Source: Thecamonas trahens ATCC 50062
Taxonomy: Eukaryota > Apusozoa > Apusomonadida > Apusomonadidae
Direction of reading: 5' to 3'
Assembly: GCF_000142905.1 (NCBI RefSeq)
Contig: NW_013657655.1
Span: 277,708 to 341,707, forward strand
Length of the DNA: 64,000 nucleotides
Of the stretch, positions 30,503 to 39,988 are shown in pieces. Numbering within the stretch: the first letter of the stretch is position 1; every line of letters begins with the position of its first letter. Below the pieces are notes generated by a model. It was not told where the DNA came from, ran no database searches, and worked only from the letters and a program-made list of their open reading frames with translations. The position numbers and the translations under genes were made by a program.

Positions 30503-31766
30503 CTCGGTCCGCCGACGAGGTCCATGCCATTGTCAAGCGGCTGACGTCGAACCACAACAGGATCCGGCTCAATGAGCACCGTCGCTGTGAGTGTCTTGAC
30601 TGCGTCCAGTACAAGCCGCCGGCCCGCGAGCGGTTCACCATTGAGTCGGCAACCTCGCCGAGTGCGACTGGAGGCAAGCCAGTGGCGTTCGGGCGCGACC
30701 GCGGCGCCACGCTTCGGCTTGTCACCTACAACCTGCTCTCGGCATACAACTCGCACCCGGACGACTTTGACTACTGCTCCGACGAGGTTTTCGACTGGCG
30801 CTACCGTGCGCCACGGTTGCTGGTTGAGATCCTCGGCTACGACCCGGATATTCTCTGCTTGCAGGCCCTCGACGAGGCTGCGTTTCTAGACCAGTTTGAG
30901 CCGCGGTTGGCCGAGGTTGGCTACGACGGGCTCTTCCGCGCCTCGGGCACCGGGGACGGTGTCGCCATCTTCTACCGTGCTGACGTGTACTCGGCGGTCT
31001 CGGCCCACGCGATCGCACTCGACACGCTTGCCGCCGACAAGCTCGTCGGACTCGACCGCACCGACCCAGCCGCCAAGATCTACGGCAAGGTCGCCGGCAT
31101 GCACCACCACAACGTGGCACTCACGGTTCTCCTCCGCGAGAAGAAGCTCGACATGGCCAACCAGACCGACCGCATCATCGCCGTCTCTAACGTCCATCTC
31201 TGCCCGCTGTATATGGATCCTGAAGGCGCCGACGCAGCGCGAGTGGTGCAGACGACCCAGACCACTCTCTTTCTCGAGGAGCTCGACCGCATTCTCAAGC
31301 ACGCCTCGACCGGGACCAAGCTCTGGGACTGGCCGCAGATTGTGGTGGGCGACTTTAGCTCGTACGCGCTCGACGGGCCGGCCTCGCTGCTCAAGGCCCA
31401 GTTCCCGCTCGCACACCCGTTCCCGGTCGCAGACTTGCCAGGCATCATTTCGCACGCCCAGGACCTTGCCGAGACTTACGGTCCGTTTGCCAACGCATAC
31501 GTCGACGCGCTCGATCTGACCATGGCCGACTCGCGCGGCGGCATCGATCTCGACATGCCGTTCTACACCACATGGGGCCCGACGGCAAGCACATCTTTGA
31601 CCACGTCTTCTTCTCCGAGCACCACTTTGGGCTCCGCTCGCTCCTTGGTCTCCCGCTTGATCCTGTGTTCCATGCTCCGCTACCCAACGCTGCCCAGTGC
31701 TCCGACCACATTGCGCTTGTCGTCGACCTTGGCACCATCTCGCATCGGCTCATCTCCCACCAATGA
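30442..31766 (+). CDS. Endonuclease/exonuclease/phosphatase (EEP, CCR4-like) domain, C-terminal part of a probable fusion
   Basis: The frame continues from the vasohibin-like domain (VLQERASELDAELDD) and contains no Met before the EEP fold begins at LRLVTYNLLSAYNS. Other landmarks are RAPRLLVEILGYDPDILCLQ, DGVAIFYRADVY, VSNVHLCPLYMDPEGADAA, QIVVGDFSSY, FDHVFFSEHHFGL and CSDHIALVVDL. CCR4-type deadenylases normally have CLQE, NTHL, GDFNS and SDH; here the metal-binding Glu of CLQE is Ala and the Asn of GDFNS is Ser, while the His of the NxH motif and the final SDH are present. Catalysis is therefore doubtful. A second break at about 31571-31576 (one missing G, TTWGPDGKHIF) shifts the last 65 residues. 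The stop lies 11 bases from that of the convergent EST1-like gene. Confidence 0.75.
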
Positions 31767-31777
31767 GCCCGAGCGCG

Positions 31778-33685
31778 CTAGCTCTGCCACGGCCGCAGCA
31801 CCGCGAAAAGGCCGTGCGCTCGGCGCTTTGCAGAAAACGGCGCCTGGATCGCTGACTGTGGGAGTCGGCTCACTCCGCCTCCTGTCGGCGCTGGCGTCAT
31901 GGTTGCGGCCATTGCCAGGGTGTCAGAGCTCGGCGTCGGCTGCGAGGGCGACGACCGGCTGCGGTCAGCCGATGGAAGTAGCGCTGAACGAAGTTGCGCA
32001 CCGCTGCAGTCGCGCGGGAAAGGAACAACCGGGGCCTGGGTGATGAAGCCCTCGAGTGCCGCCGCCAGTCGGGCCTGGCGGGTGGCGGCGGCGGCGTCGC
32101 CGGTCGCAGCGTCGGCGATGGTTGCCGAGCCGCTCAACGGCGGATCCAGGCGTGCCTCCCAGGGTTGAAAGCCGCGGAGCTCAATGTCCTCCTCCAGCAC
32201 GTTTCCGGGCGCGCTGGGTAAGCCTCGCTCGCTATCGCGGAGCGCCGCAAGGGCCTCAGCGGCCCGGGCGACAGCGGTGTGGAGCGCGGCAGCGATAGTC
32301 TCGTCCGACGCGCCGAGAGCGTGGACGCGGCTGGCGGCGGCGTGGAGCCAACCGGCAACAATGCATGCACCGGTCACGGCCGCTGCACACTGATGGGTAA
32401 ATATGGCGTCGAGAAAGTCGGTGAGAAGGTGGAGCACGAGGACAATGGCAAACGGCGGCGCAGTGCCAGCGCGCCAGGCGTGGGCGGTGTAAACACAAAC
32501 GACCGCAAGGTGTAGCGCAGTGCAGCGAGCGGCCGCATCGTTGTCGCCGAGCCCAAGCCCGCCGCGCTGGTGCAGCGATGGTGCCAAATCCGGGACGTCG
32601 GTAGGGGACGGGGAAGCAAGGATGGCAGCGTGGACGCAGACAAAACGGAGCGCGGCAGTCGACGATCGCCAGGTCGGCGGCGGGAGGCCCGAGCGAGGTC
32701 CAGCGGCGGCAGCCGGCCGTGCGGCCGCCGCCGCCGCGCCGCGCTTGATCGAGTGCTCCAGCAGTAGGGCAATGTTGTCGGTGACCGAGGGAAACGGGAG
32801 CGGCGCCGCAAGCGCGCGGACATAGCGGTAGAGTGCAGTGAGCGGGTCGCGGGCGTAGGTGGCGAGGACGGCGAGCTGGTTGTGGGCGGCGCCAAGGCCA
32901 GGAGCGGCGGCCAGCGCAGCGTGGTACGCGGCACTGGCACCGTCCCACACACGCATGCTACGCGGGCGGACCAGCTGGCGGTAGCGGGAAACGTCGCCGG
33001 CGTGGAGGTGGCAGCGAGCGACTGCTGCTGCTGCTGCTGCTGTGGTGGCGGCGGCGGAACCGGCAGACGCCGCGGATGCTGCAGGCGACAGGCGCCGCCT
33101 GTCGAGGCGAAACTTGCGGGTGAGCCTGTGGGCGAGTGCGGCGTAAAAGGCACCGGCCTCGTCAAGCAACTCATCGAGGGCGGCACGAGTGACAGCGCAT
33201 GCCGGACGCGCCTTGACTGCACCCCGCAACCGCTCGATGCCCGAGTAGTAGACGGCGGTCCAGATCCGCTGCTCGGCCGCCGGCGGCGCCGCCAGGCTTG
33301 CCTCGCCGGCAGTGAGGAGGAGGACATTGGCATAGCGGTTGCGGATCTCGATCCGGAGCGAACGCTCCGCCGCCACCTCTCCACCATCGCGGAACCGTGC
33401 GAGCGCTGCCTCCTTCTTCCGGGTCTCGGCGAGGTAGCCGGCCACGTCGGCGATCGGCTTGCACGGGATGCGGACTCGTGTCGGGACTGTCGCCGCAGGC
33501 GCCGTCTTGCCAGGCGCCGCCCGTACCGGCCGGGCCGGAGACGCCGATCGTCGCCGCTTCCGACTCGGGCTCGCCGTGTCCAGCACTGCCGTAGCAGTCG
33601 AGGCTGATGTGGACGTGCCGCGCGCGGCTGATGATGACGGTCCGGCCGTCGCCCGTCGTGCGCGCGAGCGGCGGCGGCGAGGCAT
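31778..33685 (-). CDS. EST1/SMG7-like protein (nonsense-mediated decay or telomerase-associated family)
   Basis: 635 residues from MPRRRRSRA. A basic, Ser/Ala-rich N-terminus with KRRR nuclear-localisation-type sequence precedes a helical region. The diagnostic segment is at about 260-340: CHLHAGDVSRYRQL, AAYHAALAAAPGLGAAHNQL, LAVLATYARDPLTALYRYVR and LPFPSVTDN, matching the TPR/14-3-3-like core of EST1, SMG5, SMG6 and SMG7, including the NQLA and YxYxRxL motifs. The rest is Ala-rich helical repeat with an EEDIELRGFQPW motif near the end, as in the EST1 central domain. No PIN nuclease domain follows, so it resembles SMG7 more than SMG5 or SMG6. Members bind phosphorylated UPF1 in mRNA decay; a telomere role is possible. 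Family-level call by eye. Confidence 0.7.
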   Translation of the reverse strand: MPRRRRSRARRATAGPSSSAARGTSTSASTATAVLDTASPSRKRRRSASPARPVRAAPGKTAPAATVPTRVRIPCKPIADVAGYLAETRKKEAALARFRDGGEVAAERSLRIEIRNRYANVLLLTAGEASLAAPPAAEQRIWTAVYYSGIERLRGAVKARPACAVTRAALDELLDEAGAFYAALAHRLTRKFRLDRRRLSPAASAASAGSAAATTAAAAAAVARCHLHAGDVSRYRQLVRPRSMRVWDGASAAYHAALAAAPGLGAAHNQLAVLATYARDPLTALYRYVRALAAPLPFPSVTDNIALLLEHSIKRGAAAAAARPAAAAGPRSGLPPPTWRSSTAALRFVCVHAAILASPSPTDVPDLAPSLHQRGGLGLGDNDAAARCTALHLAVVCVYTAHAWRAGTAPPFAIVLVLHLLTDFLDAIFTHQCAAAVTGACIVAGWLHAAASRVHALGASDETIAAALHTAVARAAEALAALRDSERGLPSAPGNVLEEDIELRGFQPWEARLDPPLSGSATIADAATGDAAAATRQARLAAALEGFITQAPVVPFPRDCSGAQLRSALLPSADRSRSSPSQPTPSSDTLAMAATMTPAPTGGGVSRLPQSAIQAPFSAKRRAHGLFAVLRPWQS

Positions 33686-33978
33686 GCAAGAGACGAGTGT
33701 GTCGTCGAAATCGGGGGGGACGAGAGAGAGGAGGGGCTGTGGGGGGAGAGAAGTAAGACGCGTGGGGAGGGGAGGGAGAAGGGGGTGTGGATGGGACAGC
33801 AGTGACTTTGCGCGTGCGTGGTGTGAGCGAGGGTGTGTGTGTGGGTGCGGAAAATGTGTGATCAACCAATCTGAATGGCGTGACATAGTCACCACGGGGG
33901 GACGTTTCCTGTTTGGTTGGTGGTCGATGAGATGCCAGAAGGCGATGATGGTCACGAGAGTGTGCGTGTGTGTGACCT
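33686..33978. other. Short spacer between two minus-strand genes
   Basis: Minus strand is pyrimidine-rich leader of the EST1-like gene near 33710-33800; nothing else recognised. Confidence 0.4.
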
Positions 33979-35541
33979 TTAAAAGAGAGCCTCCTCCGGA
34001 TCAAGGGCCTCAAGGCCGACCAGCTGCCAAACGGACGGGTCCGAGGCGTCGCGCTGGACAGACCAGATGTACTGGACGTTCTGGATCGAGTCGGGGTCAC
34101 CCTCGATGACGTTGCCTGCAGCGTCGCGGACGACCTGAACCTGCTGGACGGTGAAGGAGTAGAAGAGGGTCGGCTCCTTCTCGATGGGCTTGATGGCGAT
34201 CATCTCGAGCGGCGAGATGTGAAGGATGTGGGTGTCGTAGCGGCGCGACGCCGAGGCCGGCGGGAGCGTGCCCTCGAGGACGGTGAAGAACTTGGGCGAG
34301 ACCAGGTTCTTGAGCTCGGCAAGGTCGTGGCGGCCAAGAGCCTCCATGACCTCGGGCAGGGTGTACTTTTCCAGTCGCGCTTGCAGAGCGTACTCGTCAA
34401 AGCCGGGGTCGAGGCGGCGGATCTCCGAGTAGCACATGGCGGCCTCGGTCTCCGGGAACAGGCGGTCCGAGAGCTGCGAGAGCTTGTCGGCCACCGAGTA
34501 GTAGGCGCCGCGGGCCGAGACCAGGGCCGGGTTGTCGCTCTCGCGAACGGTCTCGGTGAGGGCGAGAGCCGACTTGACAATCTTGTTGTCGCGGTAGCGG
34601 TTGAGCAGGGCCTCGGTCGGTGACTCGATACCAAGCTCAGCGAGGCCGACGGCGGTGCCCTTGACGCCGGGCTTGGCGTCGGCCCGCGAGTGGGTCTCGG
34701 ACAGCTCGGCCTCGTAGCGCGGATCGAGGATGTAGTCGCGGGCAAACGCCTGGCCTTTTTCGGCCATCTTGCGGGTCTTTTCAGCCACCTTGGACGCCGT
34801 CTCGGAGCTGGCGGCCGTCTTGGCCTGCGACGAGACCGAGCCGGCCACACTCGAAGAGACCTTGGTCACCTTTGACGTCACCGACTTGGCCACCGACGAC
34901 TCGGACGCCTTGGACACTGCGCCTTTGGCCTTGGCCGCCGCCGCCGCAATCGACTTGGACGAGCCGGCCGTAAAGTCGGAGAACTTGTCCTTGATCACCT
35001 CACCCTTGGCCATTGACGAGCTCTTGAGCTTCTCGGCCGTCGCCGCCGCCTTCTTGAGCGACTTCTTCTCGGCCAGCCGCTTCTTCTCGGCATCCAGCGC
35101 CTCGAGGTTCTTCTGAAGCTCCTTGTCCTCGGCCAGCCCGGACTTGACCTTGTTGACAAAGTCCTTCCACAGCGATCCCGTCGTCCCGGCACTGCCCTTG
35201 GCCTCTGCCGCCGCAGCTGCCGAGAAGACTCTCGCTGCTCCGGGCGTGGTAGCACCGGCCACTGCCAGCTGCGTGGCCCGTGCCTGCACCAACCGCCCGG
35301 CCTCGCTTGTCTTCCTCGCTGTGCTCTGTTTCCCGGCCATAGCAGCCACCACCCGCAGACTCTGCGGTCGCATCACCATGCGCTGTGGGAGGGGAGGAAG
35401 GGAGGGGGAGGGGGGTGAGGAGGATGTCGCGTAGGATGCGGAAGGGGGGGGGAGGGGGGGGGGGGAAGGAGGGAGGAGGGAGGGGGGGAGGGGTGGGGTG
35501 GGAGGGGAGGGGCGTACGCATGTGTGCAAGGCGCGCATCAT
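33979..35541 (-). CDS. TIMM44: Mitochondrial import inner membrane translocase subunit TIM44 (2 exons)
   Basis: TIM44 tethers mtHsp70 to the TIM23 channel on the matrix side. A short first exon (35518-35541, MMRALHTC) is joined to 33979-35382 after a 135-base intron with GTACGC donor, dense C/T tract and CCACAG acceptor; the result, about 475 residues, starts with a basic presequence (RMVMRPQSLRVVAAM). The in-frame intron has no stop, so an unspliced start at 35379 is an alternative. Residues 60-240 are Lys/Ala/Ser coiled coil that binds the motor; the C-terminal Tim44 domain shows ESPTEALLNRYRDNKIVK, IRRLDPGFDEYALQARLEKY, LPEVMEALGRHDL and IWSVQRDASDPSVWQLVG. Landmarks and length fit the family well. 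Confidence 0.9.
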   Translation of the reverse strand: MMRALHTCVRPSPPTPPLPPSLLPPSPPPLPPPSASYATSSSPPSPSLPPLPQRMVMRPQSLRVVAAMAGKQSTARKTSEAGRLVQARATQLAVAGATTPGAARVFSAAAAAEAKGSAGTTGSLWKDFVNKVKSGLAEDKELQKNLEALDAEKKRLAEKKSLKKAAATAEKLKSSSMAKGEVIKDKFSDFTAGSSKSIAAAAAKAKGAVSKASESSVAKSVTSKVTKVSSSVAGSVSSQAKTAASSETASKVAEKTRKMAEKGQAFARDYILDPRYEAELSETHSRADAKPGVKGTAVGLAELGIESPTEALLNRYRDNKIVKSALALTETVRESDNPALVSARGAYYSVADKLSQLSDRLFPETEAAMCYSEIRRLDPGFDEYALQARLEKYTLPEVMEALGRHDLAELKNLVSPKFFTVLEGTLPPASASRRYDTHILHISPLEMIAIKPIEKEPTLFYSFTVQQVQVVRDAAGNVIEGDPDSIQNVQYIWSVQRDASDPSVWQLVGLEALDPEEALF

Positions 35542-35631
35542 TGTGGAGTGGGCGTTGGTGGAGTGGGTGGGTGGCTGGGAGTGGGGGTGGGGGTGGGTTG
35601 AGTGGGTGCCAGTAGTCTAGCGAGGAGGAGG

Positions 35632-35713
35632 TCAGTCGGCGGTGGGTCGGTTGGTGGCTGCTGACGGATGAGTGACGATGAGTTTGCAGAGGGCGTAGTG
35701 TGGGTAATGGTTG

Positions 35714-35754
<41 letters not shown>

Positions 35755-36291
35755 CTGGATGCAACGGCAATGATCAGAGCCGCCGAGGGCCCGGAGGAAC
35801 GAGGTAAATGCCATGATCTGCTTGCCGTCCTTGGTGGTGTACGGCGCGTCGTTGCTGGGGAGGGCGGCGGGGGTTGCGGCGGGCAGGCCGCCCGAGACTA
35901 CACCGAACCAGTCGAAGCAGCCTCCCGGTTTCTCCTCAAGGGCGATATTCTGGGCTTGCGAGAATACCATGACGATGTCGTTGGCCTCGGCGATCTCGAA
36001 CAGACCGACGTTCTCGATGTACTCGGTGCCTAGGAGTTGCGCTGATGCGAGCAGCTGTGAAAGTCGACATGGATGGGACAGGCGGAGCCGCCGGCCGACG
36101 CGAAGGATGCATTCGGCACATACACATACGCCGTGTCCTCCAGCATGATCGACGATGCCAAGTATTCTGCTGGAAAGTACTTGCTCTGATTGTAGGTATA
36201 GAGCGAGGCCTTGGCGTTTGGGATGCCCGGCTTGAGCGCACCGTCGTAGAGCCACTGCAGGGCGTGCCATGCTGCATCGTAGTCGCACTTG
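35632..36291 (-). pseudogene. C-terminal half of a type-2 polyhydroxybutyrate depolymerase-like esterase; catalytic half missing
   Basis: The readable exon starts after an acceptor (AGATCAG) at 36292 with CDYDAAWHALQWLYDG and carries ASSIMLEDTAYVYVPNAS, CPIHVDFHSCSHQ, then after a one-base break at about 36028-36034 (one missing C, QRNSLGTEYIENVG) AEANDIVMVFSQAQN, GGCFDWFGV and YTTKDGKQIMAF. This is the second half of the type-2 PHB depolymerase domain (oxyanion-hole CxxHxxC-like segment and CWDWWGY-like motif). The first half, with the GLSAGG nucleophile, should lie upstream, but that space is taken by a different gene on the other strand and I find no such motif. The 3' end runs into a (CA)n tract. 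It is a remnant, a rearranged gene or a misassembly. Family members degrade bacterial polyester, so bacterial or fungal transfer is plausible. Confidence 0.55.
35716..35753 (+). repeat. (GT)n microsatellite
   Basis: About 18 uninterrupted GT dinucleotides, at the 3' end of the depolymerase fragment, where they are read as Thr-His in the minus frame. Confidence 0.95.
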
Positions 36292-36463
36292 CTGATCTTT
36301 TTTTTCTCGGCCGATCCAACCACCGGGGAAAGGGAATGGTGGACAGGGGGGGGCATTCCAGGCTGGTTCGGCGCGCTCGGCAGGGCTTTGAACGGTCGTG
36401 GGGGAAACGGGGTGGGGAGGTGGGGGCACCCCTCTGGACGGAGACTGGAGAGGAGGTTGTGGG

Positions 36464-36703
36464 ATGGGAGACGCAAGTAGCGAGAGTTGGGGCTCGGAGC
36501 AGTGTTCTTATGCCACCGAGTACCATGTGGTGTATGGCGGACGTGGTGGCTCGGCCTCGGGCTGCTCCTACGCCACCGAGTACGATGTGGTCTACGACCG
36601 GAAGACACGCGCTGCACCGCCGGCGGGCTCGGACGGCGGGAGCACATCAGGCTGGCAGTATGCGTACGAGACAGAGTACGAGCTCGTGCACAAGGCTGCA
36701 GGC

Positions 36704-36759
<56 letters not shown>

Positions 36760-37837
36760 AACGACGACGGGTGACCCGGACTCGATGTTTGGTTACGGCA
36801 CCGAGTACGATGTGCTGTACAAGGTCGACCACTACCACTCGGAGGCCGAGGCCACAGACAACGAGCTCGCTCTCCGCTCGCTCACCGCAAGATCAGACTC
36901 GGCAGGCAGCGACGAGCCTGATGTGTACTCGCTCACAAACAGGTTCGACCATGGTGCTGCTCCACCCGCGGATGATGGGAATGGCAAGGGCAAGGGCAAG
37001 GGCAAGGGTAAGGGCAAGGACAAGGGCAAGGGCAAGGGCAAGGGCAAGGGCAAGGGCAAGGGCAAGACAAAGAGGAGAAAGGGAAAGAGGAAAGGCAAGA
37101 CCGGAAAGACCGGGTCGGGGTTGAGGTCGGGGTCGGGGTCTGGATCAGCTTACGATACAGACTATGCCGGCCACAGCAGCCGTGGTCGTGGCAGCAAGGA
37201 TCGCCGCGCAGACGCTGCCGCGGTGTCGTCGGGCTCGGGACCCGACCGTGCGGCAGCACCAAGTGCTGCGTCCGAGTACGACACAGACTATGCCGATCAC
37301 AAAATGGCCAAGGGCAGGGGTAAGGGGAAGGGCAAGGGCAAGAAGGGCAAGAAGGGCAAGAAGGGCAAGGGCAAGAAGGGCAGGGGCAAGAAGGGCAAGG
37401 GCAAGGGCAAGAAGACGACTCGCGTGGCAAGCTCTGGGTCCGAGTACGACACAGACTTTGCCAATCACAAGCGGGGCAAGCGCAAGAAGGGCAAGCGCAA
37501 GCAAGCCAAGGCCAAGGCCGAGATCTCTTCGGGATCGCTCGACCACGGCGCACCACCAAGTTCGTCGCCATCGTCGCGGAATGTCTTTGCCGCTGCGCGC
37601 AAGGCGAGCCGCCAAGTCGAAGACACCGACTACATGTACGACGAGCCGTACAACACTGACTTTGCCGTGTACACGGTCGTGCTCTCGGCGTCGTCGCACT
37701 CCAGCTCGGGTTCGGGTTCGGGCTCGGGCGCCAGCGGCCGGCGGCACGTTCACTACCATGTTTCGCGCAACTATCGCGTCTTCTACAAGGCCGGCGTTGC
37801 CCGTGCCGGCGAGTACTCGGTTTCGTGCTCGCTGTGA
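36464..37837 (+). CDS. Tyr-motif and Lys/Gly repeat protein, family unknown
   Basis: 457 residues from MGDASSESW. I recognise no family. It alternates a short aromatic motif with low-complexity spacers. The motif occurs about nine times in two flavours: CSYATEYDVVYDR-like in the first third (YATEYHVVY, YATEYDVVY, YETEYELVH, YGTEYDVLY) and YDTDYADHK-like later (YDTDYAGH, YDTDYADH, YDTDFANH, YNTDFAVY). Spacers are Gly-Ser runs coded by tandem TCGGGG (about 36700-36760) and Lys-Gly runs coded by tandem GGCAAG (36982-37065, 37315-37415). The C-terminus (RRHVHYHVSRNYRVFYKAG) again has the YRVFY form. No signal peptide or transmembrane helix. Extreme positive charge suggests nucleic-acid, polyanion or mineral binding, but this is speculation. 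Confidence 0.6.
36700..36762 (+). repeat. TCGGGG hexanucleotide repeat inside the Tyr-motif gene
   Basis: About ten tandem copies encoding Gly-Ser. GGGGTC-type runs on one strand could form G-quadruplexes. Confidence 0.9.
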
Positions 37838-38345
37838 GGCACACCATGACGCGCTCGATCGGACTGGACGCGACAAACGGGGCGAAATGAAGCCATCACA
37901 GCCAGTCATCATCCCAAGCCCTGGACTACCCTCCACCATTGCGATTGCCTTGGTGCGCAAGGGCCGTGCACAGCTCTGCGCGCCGGCAGCAACTGTAGCG
38001 ACAGCAGCCGGTGACGGCAGCTGGCAACCTGGTGCTCTCATAGTGCCGCAATCCACATCAGCACAAGGATCAGATGAAGCCTGCTTCCGATCACTACATC
38101 TGACCGTCCTTTGGCCTGCGCTGCATCGCACTTGGGTCGGCCGGACCAGCACCTGCGCTCACCCCACTTTTGCCTGAATTATGGAACCATTCTTCCTTCT
38201 TTTCCTTCTCACCCCAAACAAGAAGCAAGGCCAAAGACAGACAGCGAGCGCACCTCTGTTGGTAGCAGGTGACGCAAGGCGCAGCCGTCTCCACTTGTCA
38301 CTAACTACCTCCACGCCCACCTCTCTCCACGCTGGCTGACCAAGT
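37838..38345. other. Intergenic region
   Basis: Lower GC than its surroundings, no coding sequence recognised on either strand, no clear promoter motif. Confidence 0.4.
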
Positions 38346-39641
38346 ATGGAGAGCGACTTGCCGCTGACGATTCCGCTGGCGACGCTTGCCTCGCACTTTG
38401 ACTGTCCTATCTGCCTCACCACGCTCTCGGACACAGCCATGCTGCCGTGCGGACACAACTTCTGCCGGCCGTGCATCCTCGAGTGTCTCAATCGCGAGCA
38501 CCTCTGCCCGTGCTGCCGGGCTGCCGCCACGGCTGCTGATGCCCGACCCAACCATCATCTGGATGCCACCGTGGCGCTGATCGAGACCGAGGCTGACAAG
38601 GCCTCGCGCGCCTACTTTGAGCAGCTCACCTCGGGGCGTGACGGCGGCGGTGGCGGCGGTGGCAGCGATGCAGGTGCCGAAAAGGACGGCCAGGCGAGGA
38701 ACGTGCCGGTGCGTGACTTTACTCCCATCGAGCGGGTGTTCCAGACCGCGATGCGCGCCTCGCTCGCGGCGTACACCGAGTACTATGACAAGGTCAAGGT
38801 GGCGCATGAGACGTCGCTGGTCAATCTGCAGCGATCGGCGGCGGCCGAGCTGACCCAGGCCAAGTCGGGCATTGCCGCCCGCGCCCGCGCTGCGTCGCTT
38901 GCTGGAAACACCGAGAGCGAGACCGAGCTCAATGCGCAGCTCGAGCAGGTCATGGTTGCGCACACCCAGGCGTTCGAGGCCAAGCTCTCTGCAGAGCGGG
39001 CCAAGTTTGATGCCTCAGTCTCGGCACTGGTCGACGCATACTCGCGGTATCTGGACGAGAACGTGCCTGCGGTCGAGTTTGTGCCTGTTCCGCTCTCACT
39101 TTCTGTCCCGTCGCGGTCGCTGGTCCTCGATGGCAGCATCGTGCTGGATCCGATGCACACGGTCGAGGACGTGCACGCCCGCGCGATCGAGCTTCTCTGC
39201 ACCGAGGAGCATGGTATTACGCAATGGGAGATTGGCAGCGTCGAGTATGTGCTGGATGAACAGGTGCTCGAGCCCGGGACGGGCGTGCCGATCCGCGCGG
39301 CCTGCGGCGCCGAGCTAGTTGCAGGCGCTTCTATCGAGCTCCGCGGCGAGCTCGCGTCGGCCGCCGACGTCTGCTTCTCGGCACTGCCGTTTGAGGACGG
39401 CGCCGGCGTCCGGGTCACCTACTACTCGTGCGATGAATGTAGCAAGGCCTGGATTTGCGAGTCGTGCGCCAAAGCGTGCCACGCCGGCCACACCGTCTCG
39501 CTCCATCTGTGCAACTACGAGCCCAACTATGCCTGCTGCTACTGCGTCCGCACCAAGTGCTGCGTCCTCGAAAACGCCAAGACGCTTAAGAAAAAGCGCA
39601 AACTCGAGAAGAAGCAGCAGGCTGCCGGTCCATCGGCATGA
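38346..39641 (+). CDS. RING-finger E3 ligase with C-terminal UBR-box-like zinc domain
   Basis: 431 residues, single exon. The RING is near the N-terminus (about 19-60): FDCPICLTTLSDTAMLPC, GHNFCRPCILECL, LCPCCRAA, a complete C3HC4 set. A Gly/Asp linker is followed by a coiled coil (about 140-240) with many Ala/Glu residues. From about 355 a second cysteine-rich module reads YYSCDECSKAWICESC, CHAGHTVSLHLC and ACCYC, similar to the zf-UBR fold that recognises N-degrons (C-x2-C, WIC-x2-C, CHxGH, CxYC). A Lys-rich tail ends the protein. A RING and a UBR-like box in one small protein would be a compact N-degron-type ligase; the second assignment is by motif only. Confidence 0.8.
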   Translation: MESDLPLTIPLATLASHFDCPICLTTLSDTAMLPCGHNFCRPCILECLNREHLCPCCRAAATAADARPNHHLDATVALIETEADKASRAYFEQLTSGRDGGGGGGGSDAGAEKDGQARNVPVRDFTPIERVFQTAMRASLAAYTEYYDKVKVAHETSLVNLQRSAAAELTQAKSGIAARARAASLAGNTESETELNAQLEQVMVAHTQAFEAKLSAERAKFDASVSALVDAYSRYLDENVPAVEFVPVPLSLSVPSRSLVLDGSIVLDPMHTVEDVHARAIELLCTEEHGITQWEIGSVEYVLDEQVLEPGTGVPIRAACGAELVAGASIELRGELASAADVCFSALPFEDGAGVRVTYYSCDECSKAWICESCAKACHAGHTVSLHLCNYEPNYACCYCVRTKCCVLENAKTLKKKRKLEKKQQAAGPSA

Positions 39642-39690
39642 AGCGGGTGCAGCAGCCGCACATCCTTAAAAGGGGCCGCTAGTCAACCCG

Positions 39691-39749
39691 CCAGCCCGCC
39701 GGCGGGCCGCTGCCAGCCCGCCGGCCGGCCGCTGCCAGCCCGCCGGCCA
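39691..39749 (+). repeat. 22-base GC-rich tandem repeat
   Basis: 2.7 copies of CCAGCCCGCCGGCSGGCCGCTG between the RING gene and the RPN13 start. Each unit is nearly self-complementary and could form a hairpin. Confidence 0.85.
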
Positions 39750-39788
39750 ATGCGACCCACTTTCACCCACTCCTCCCGCAACGCACAT

Positions 39789-39976
39789 CACCCGACGACA
39801 TGGCCAGCAACCCCCGTAAACCTGTTCGAGGCCGGCGCGGCTGCAGCGGAGAGCACGCCCCGTACAGCTTTTCAGTNNNNNNNNNNNNNNNNNNNNNNNN
39901 NNNNNNNNNNNNNNNNNNNNNNNNNNNNNNNNNNNNNNNNNNNNNNNNNNNNNNNNNNNNNNNNNNNNNNNNNNNN
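39789..39976. other. Assembly gap (100 N, 39877-39976) with a duplicated RPN13 5' end on its left flank
   Basis: Positions 39789-39859 repeat, with a few mismatches, positions 39978-40046, including the RPN13 start codon and first 20 codons. After this the left copy diverges. A gap of exactly 100 N is usually a placeholder of unknown size. The simplest reading is that two contig ends that really overlap were laid end to end, or that two alleles were strung together. Confidence 0.8.
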
Positions 39977-39988
39977 TCACCCGACGAC

